Source of the DNA: Pyrenula massariospora | Taxonomy: Eukaryota; Ascomycota; Eurotiomycetes; Pyrenulales; Pyrenulaceae | Assembly (NCBI GenBank): GCA_021030905.1 | Contig: JAGFMI010000020.1 | Coordinates: 124,001 to 188,000, forward strand | Direction: 5' to 3' | DNA: 64,000 nt | Shown: positions 58,577 to 64,000 of the stretch, piece after piece | Layout: every line of letters starts with the position of its first letter | Position numbering within the stretch: the first letter of the stretch is position 1 | Program-made: the position numbers and the translations under genes | Notes under the pieces: generated by a model | The model's database searches: none | Told to the model about the DNA's origin: nothing | The model's input: the letters and a program-made list of their open reading frames with translations, nothing else

Positions 58577-59407
58577 TCAAGTAACTTCTTCGCTAATCTC
58601 TCTGCTGTCAGCTTTGAAGGTGGTTTTACTTTGGACAGGATAGATCTGTTGGAACTAGACGGTGATCTTAGTGAATCGTATACCAATGGGAAGTAAAGGT
58701 CGTACCGCTGTCCCCGCTCCTTCACCCTCAGCTAAGATTTTGAGAAAGCGTTGAGATGGCTTGCCATTTGCGACGAAAATGTTTCTTAGATGTTCGTGAT
58801 TTCTGATCACCTTCGTCACGATTTCTTCGGTCAACTTATCTGGCACTTCATCTGCCACCTCCACATACCCAAACTGATCCAATCTACGGAGTTGGGGAAG
58901 TTCTTTGAGCAATTTCCAGATCTCCTCGATAGAATAGTCGCAAGAAGCTAAATTGACGAAGCATATGGGCGATGAAAAGGCCAGGTATCGGAGGTGGAAC
59001 CTTCCAGCTAAGCCAATACTACGTAGCATAGTCGAACAGGTATCATACTTGCTATACTTGCTGCACGCAACGACAAAACAGTTCTCAGCGTAGAAGATGG
59101 GAAGAGCCTCATTATAAATGGTCCTGCAAGTAAACAGGATTTGAGGGGAACATAGATCATTGATCAACCCTTGCATCCCACAAAGTCGGTTGTGAACGAC
59201 GACATCAGACTCTTTGTCGCAAGATGTTTCTGTTCCTGGTCCTTTGAAATATGGCTCTTCGGCTATGAACTTCGAGCGTCTGCCGTCTGATCCATTTGCA
59301 AGAAGTAGATGCTTGTAGATCTCTTGGCGTGTTTCTGGGGGCAGGTTCAGGAACCTCGGCTTGTTGGAAGACAGTGGATGAAAGTGACTAATCCTGGAAC
59401 TGAACAT
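58577..59407 (-). CDS. F-box-like family paralogue D
   Basis: Exons 59407-58706 and 58654-58577 (51-nt phase-0 intron, GTACGA...CTAG) give 259 aa. Motif 1 is 'LNLPPETRQEIYKHLLL', the best match to the family consensus. Motif 2 is 'ILFTCRTIYNEALPIFYAENCF', followed by 'LPQLRRLD'. Exon 1 ends 'ILAEGEGAGTA' and exon 2 reads 'FQQIYPVQSKTTFKADSREI'. It is the rightmost of four same-strand copies spaced 0.7-1.9 kb apart. An interaction-scaffold role as in F-box-like proteins is conceivable; no catalytic motif is seen. Confidence 0.75.
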
Positions 59408-60235
59408 TAGCTAGATTTCGATCACTATGTAAGAGCATAGCTAACATCTTTTGGCCGACAGCCATCGTCGTGAGAGCTATACAAAGCGATACTGAGCGAA
59501 CTCAGCCTCTCAAGACGATATCTGGGTGATGGAATGTGGAAGCGAGTTGTAGGGTAAGTAGGCCAGAAAGGCACAAAGTTTCTGGAGAACGTGAAAAGCA
59601 AATCCGGAGAAGCCATCTCTTTATCTCGATGGGGAAAGAGAAAACTTTTCGACATTCAGGCATCAGCCTATCCTTATCTTATCAGGTCGTACCTTTGTGT
59701 CAAGGCCAAAGCTGGCACAGCGAGGGAAAGCACGACTCACCTCAACAATGTCAACACCTGCGGCGCTTAGGAGCAGCTGGTAAGCTCTCAACTCAGGATG
59801 CGGTCCTCACGAACCTCGCTCCGAATTTTTAGTCACAGAACTTGGGCCACATGAACGAAGGAGCAAGGAGATAACATTTTAATGGTCCAGAATGCAAAAT
59901 CGTTGCAGGTGTCTTTCCAGAACATAATATTCCGCACCTTGGGCCAATTTAAGCTTCTCGAACTTGAAGCATTATGTGCTTTTGAGTCGGTGGACTTTTG
60001 AGAGACGGTAGGTAGGCTCCGATTATAGATTATGAGTCTAGAAGCGAAGGTAATAGTAGAATGTAGGGATGCGGGATTTGATATTAGAAGGTTGTAAAAT
60101 TTTTGCATTATAGGAATCTTTGACTTTGCAATAGGCATTGTGTGTCTAAGCGCCTGGTTATTGGACCTATATATTGTGTTCCCAGCTGAAATCGCTCAAA
60201 TTGTATACGACCCTGTCCTGATTTGCAGATCCTGC
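59408..60235. other. spacer with a possible gene fragment
   Basis: A minus-strand frame at 59833-60138 (101 codons) contains 'NLLISNPASLHSTITFASRLIIYN', which recalls a segment of the middle region of fungal transcription-factor-like proteins. It has no DNA-binding domain and no upstream exons were found, so it may be a remnant. Nothing else recognised. Confidence 0.3.
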
Positions 60236-62065
60236 CTAAGGAGCAGCCAAACTGCCAGTCTTGGCAGCAGCAGCCGCTACAGTCGACGTCCTCCGCGCGT
60301 ATGAAGCTTGTCGGCCTTGCATTGCAGCCGCGCTCGATCCTCTCCTGGAGCCATATGCGCCTGGTACCTCGGAAACTCTACGTCCGCCTTCTTCCATCCT
60401 AGCGCCTTGTAGTTGTTGGGCGAAGGGACTTCTCTTCCTGAGTGTTGGTCCTTTCCAGTAAATGACATAGACAGCAACTACAAGAATAAAGGAAATGCAG
60501 AAAAGGATGGTAGAAGCGTACTCAAGGTGGTTTTTGCCGCCAATGTTGGTGAAGAATGGAGTTGCGGGGATTGTGAGAACACCAGCCAGGAAATCGCGGG
60601 ACCAGCCGTTGCCGCCAGTTGCCGAGGCGGAATACGGTCCATAGGCGCAGATCATATAGTCGATAGTGGCCATGTAAATTCTGTTCTGCCGTCAGCACTT
60701 TTATCCTTTGGGAGGATTGTCGCCCACTTACGCATAATTTGCAATACCGATAATAGCGGAGAAGACCATAGTGCCAATCCAATGGTTTTGTGGAAGAGAC
60801 GTCCAAGCGAACCCAATGAGGCCTATCGGGAGGCATGGAGCTGTGTAAAGGAGGAACCAGAGACGAGACTCATACTGAGCCTTCTCATCGTCTGGCTTAG
60901 CTTTTCGTTCAGCGATGTTCCGCCGAATAGCCGGAATAAACAATCCCCACGCAATGAAATAGCCAACGAGAATGGGAAGGAATGCCAGACCGAGCTCAAC
61001 TGTTCCAAAGTTCCATTGCTTGTACACTAGAGCAAAGGATTGAATGAACATGAAGACAAGCGCGTCGCTAAATCCAGAAAGTAGAGACAGCGTTAGGACG
61101 ATAGGTTCTGTCAAGAACATTCTAAACGGTCGAATCCAAGTGACAATAATCTCTTTAGCAGAGACGCGGTCACGGAAAGGCTCCAATTCGCCAGGGCCCC
61201 AAATGTTCTCGCCTGTCTCTTTGCGTCTTCTTTTTGCAATTTTATCCATCATAATCGTCGTTCTTGTCTCGGGAACAAGGAAGAAGTGTGCGATCTGGAC
61301 AGCCCCACCGAAGATGAGCTGGATCCAAATACTCCATCGCCAGTCAAGATAGGCCTCAGAGAAACCACCAACCACAGGCCCAAGGATACTTCCCCCCACT
61401 GAAGAGAAGACCACAAAGGCTACAGCATACTGCTGGCCATCTGCATCCCAGAGATCTGCAATCATGCCAAGTGTGACTGATCCCCCGGCGGACGATAGGC
61501 CACCAAGAGCTCGGCCGACCATGATGGTAGCAAAGTTCTTCGCAAGCGCAACCGGCAGCTGCCAGATGTTGACCAAGAACAAACTCAGCTGCAAGACTGG
61601 CCATCGCCCGAATTCCTCTGACCATGGGGCCCAAAGCTCACAGCCAAAGGCGTATAGGACGAGGAAGATCATGGCACCGCATCGAGCTCCCTGTGCGCTG
61701 ACATGGAACTCCTCTTCGATGCCCTTCAGCGCGTTGGAGTAGAGACTGGTGTTGAAGTTCATGGAGACTTGAACGAGGAAAATGACAGTCAAAATTGCCC
61801 ATTTCTTCCATGAGGGGAAACTGAAGCCAAGCTCTTCGATGCAATCTTCTTCAGTGATTTGATATTTGTCAAACTCGCCTGACTTTTCACCGTTTTCATC
61901 GAACTGCCATTTCTTGTTGAGGACTCCTTCGGGGACATGCTCGACACCTTCACCATTTGAATGTTCGGCTTTGGTGTTTGACGAAAGGCTGGAGGTGCGT
62001 TCCGTCTTCTCGTTTGGCGATTCAGGTGACAGCTTCGCAGGCGGCGTACTATTTGTCTCCGCCAT
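60236..62065 (-). CDS. MFS multidrug/polyamine-type transporter (DHA1)
   Basis: Exons 62065-60732 and 60680-60236 with a phase-2 intron (51 nt) give 592 aa. A hydrophilic Ser/Glu-rich N-terminus of about 85 residues precedes helix 1 ('WAILTVIFLVQVSMNFNTSLY'). Motif A-like 'PWSEEFGRWPVLQLSL' lies between helices 2 and 3. 'GRALGGLSSAGGSVTLGMIADLW' and the antiporter motif C 'VGGSILGPVVGGF' follow. The central loop is basic ('MMDKIAKRRRKETGENIW'). The C-terminal tail after helix 12 is Arg/Ser/Ala-rich. This is the common fungal benomyl/polyamine-type exporter layout. It lies outside the metabolite cluster and next to the F-box-like array. Confidence 0.88.
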
Positions 62066-64000
62066 GGCGAATGAATCGATTTAGGGAAAGGGTCGTAAAG
62101 AGATGGCTGTCGTCTTTATCGTCGCATTGACAGACGCAGATGTGAAGTTGGTGGGGAAGAGATGGAAGAGGGGAAAGAGAGAGGTAGGATAGAAGATGCA
62201 GGAAAATATGGGTACCAGCGGAGCCTAAGGCCGAAGGGCCCACTGATGGGCATGAATATTATAGACTTGGTATGGCCAACCGAATGGTGTGGTCGCCGGC
62301 TGCAAATTGACGAAAGCTTGGAGCAACAATGACGGCAGTGTGGGGAAGCAACAGCCGGCGTCTTTGGCGTGTGCCGTTGCAGACTTTGCGAGGACCCATT
62401 CCCGGCTCGAGTTCCGGTGCCAATCGGTCTTCGGTTTCGCCGAGAGGTGGAGGCATCAAAGGCAAGATTGGGAAAATGGCGCGACTAGGAATGGCTGCTT
62501 CGAGTGCTTGATCCAGTCAAGCGTTGCTAAGCGTCGCGGGGGCGGCTGAGGCTGGGAGAGGCACACCCTAAAGGCCGATCGGAGGCTTCTTTTCGATCTT
62601 CTGCCTTGCTTCCGGATGCTGTTCCTAAGCAGCCTGCATTACAGCCGGAGGTCCTCTCTAAATCTCTCACACACACCCCACTCCTGCACGCTGCAAGAAT
62701 GAACCGTCACATTCTCTAGACTATGCATCACGACCGAACCCCTACGTTGGTACAGATTACTGCATTCTTTGTACTATGGTATGAAGCTCCTCCACGCTGC
62801 CTATGGTGGCTTAGCATACCCCAGGTCCGTCTGAAACAATGTTACAAGCACACGACCGCTGTCAGAAGCGGCATGTTGGTCCTGCATGATGATGTCTGCC
62901 GCGCCCCAAGAGACGTTATCCTTCGCCCCACTACCTCTCCCCAGAAACCCAATTTAGGTGTATTCGTGCGAGAGATGTGCCCGAATCCTTCGAATATAGC
63001 TCAGGATCTCCGCTGGTTTAAATTTCGTCTCACCGCTCAAGTTGAGCACGAGGGATGTTCTCAGCCACGCTGCAATGCGATCCCGAAATCTGCAATTGAC
63101 GCTGCGACAGCTGGACCGCTCTTGTTGGCGGATGCCTCACAGAGTATAACACCTCGAAGATGCATGTGATTTTTTCGAAACGCGAGCTATAAAACTTTCC
63201 GGCATCCATGCCAAAGACTAAAAAGCGCTGCAACGAGCCGTCACTTCTAGCGTCCAATATGAGCGGCGTCAGCAGCGGACTATTTAGTAGTAAAAAGTTC
63301 CTGCTCATGTAGTCGTTGGGCCTTGCAACATCCCATCATTGTCAATTCTAGAACCAATTGTTTCTCTGGGATTTACGGTCGATCTGCGGCATTGAGATGT
63401 AAAATATGAGAATGCGTAAAAGTCGGAGGAGAGTAGCTCGTATTGAGAAATTGCCCACCGGACACATCTATCTTTAAGGCGATTGTTCGGGATTTTGTGC
63501 CGCCCCAAAGGGCTAGATGAATCCGCCAGGCTACCACTCTACCTTGTACAACCCGAGCACGAAACTAATTCTCTTTTCCAACATAAGCTCCAGGATGTAA
63601 CCATCGTAGCAGGTCAACGGTATGGATAGCAAGCGTAAAAGCTACAATTGAAACAGCCCATGAGAGCGATGGGAGCAGGTGGCTCTATAGCATAGCCTCT
63701 TTCCCAAGTATCTTGACCCCTGGTATAGTGTAGTCAGAGGCTCCTCCGCTTTCTCTGCGCGTGCCTATGCCCGACAAAAGCTTTCCTTGACTGACTTCAG
63801 GTCTCAAGGTAAGCGACAGATGCTTCAATGCGTGGAAAGCATCCCGTCTCGTATAAATGAGGACCCTAGCGGTGGCATGTTGTGGCTCTAAAGGACCAAT
63901 GCTTAGTTTTCAAAGGCGTGTCATCCCGTCAGGAGAAGATAGTGATCATGATTAGAGTTAGAGGCTATTGAACCTCCGAAGCCTGAGAGACGAGGCTGCA
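62066..64000. other. right-end region without a supported gene
   Basis: Holds the promoter of the MFS gene. A 148-codon plus-strand frame (62723-63169) has scattered Cys and Trp and no recognisable domain, so it was not called. The window may end before the next gene. Confidence 0.4.

Noticed and set aside
62723-63169. 148-codon plus-strand frame near the right end
   Set aside because: No domain or codon bias seen; residue composition is not protein-like.

Overview
This is a window of nuclear DNA from a filamentous ascomycete (Pezizomycotina). Most genes are cut by short GT-AG introns, mostly 45-120 nt. The gene content fits that group: a HET-domain protein, a PTH11-like rhodopsin-fold protein, fungal MFS efflux pumps, an NRPS-like reductase and a tandem F-box-like family. 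A leotiomycete or dothideomycete would fit, but nothing here fixes the class. I rebuilt the exon structures by hand from splice sites and reading frame. No tRNA, rRNA or CRISPR array was recognised.

Left flank (0.4-11.7 kb): an F-box-like/leucine-rich protein, a spindle-pole coiled-coil protein of the Msd1/ADIP family, a fungal protein of unknown function, a secreted protein with a NucA/NucB-like nuclease signature, a small three-pass membrane protein and a Cys-rich single-pass membrane protein.

Centre (12.5-38.3 kb): a candidate secondary-metabolite cluster. In order it holds a UbiA-type membrane terpene cyclase/prenyltransferase (-), two MFS exporters (- and +), an NRPS-like A-T-R carboxylic acid reductase (+), a cytochrome P450 (+), a GMC oxidoreductase (+), a PTH11-like seven-helix protein (+), a SAM methyltransferase (-) and a stand-alone adenylating enzyme (+) divergent from it. 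The set suggests an isoprenoid scaffold made or transferred by the UbiA enzyme, oxidised by the P450 and the GMC enzyme, methylated, perhaps joined to an acid that an adenylating enzyme activates, and exported. No polyketide synthase, class I terpene synthase or Zn2Cys6 regulator is visible. Two inverted-repeat elements (24.83-24.97 kb and about 38.3-38.8 kb) and AT-rich islands lie in or beside the cluster.

Right part (39-64 kb): mostly gene-poor. It holds a HET-domain gene, an unrecognised multi-exon gene with an in-frame stop or very short intron, a second Cys-rich single-pass membrane protein, a tandem array of four paralogous F-box-like genes (52.4-59.4 kb, all minus) that share a terminal intron at one position, and a third MFS transporter (60.2-62.1 kb).
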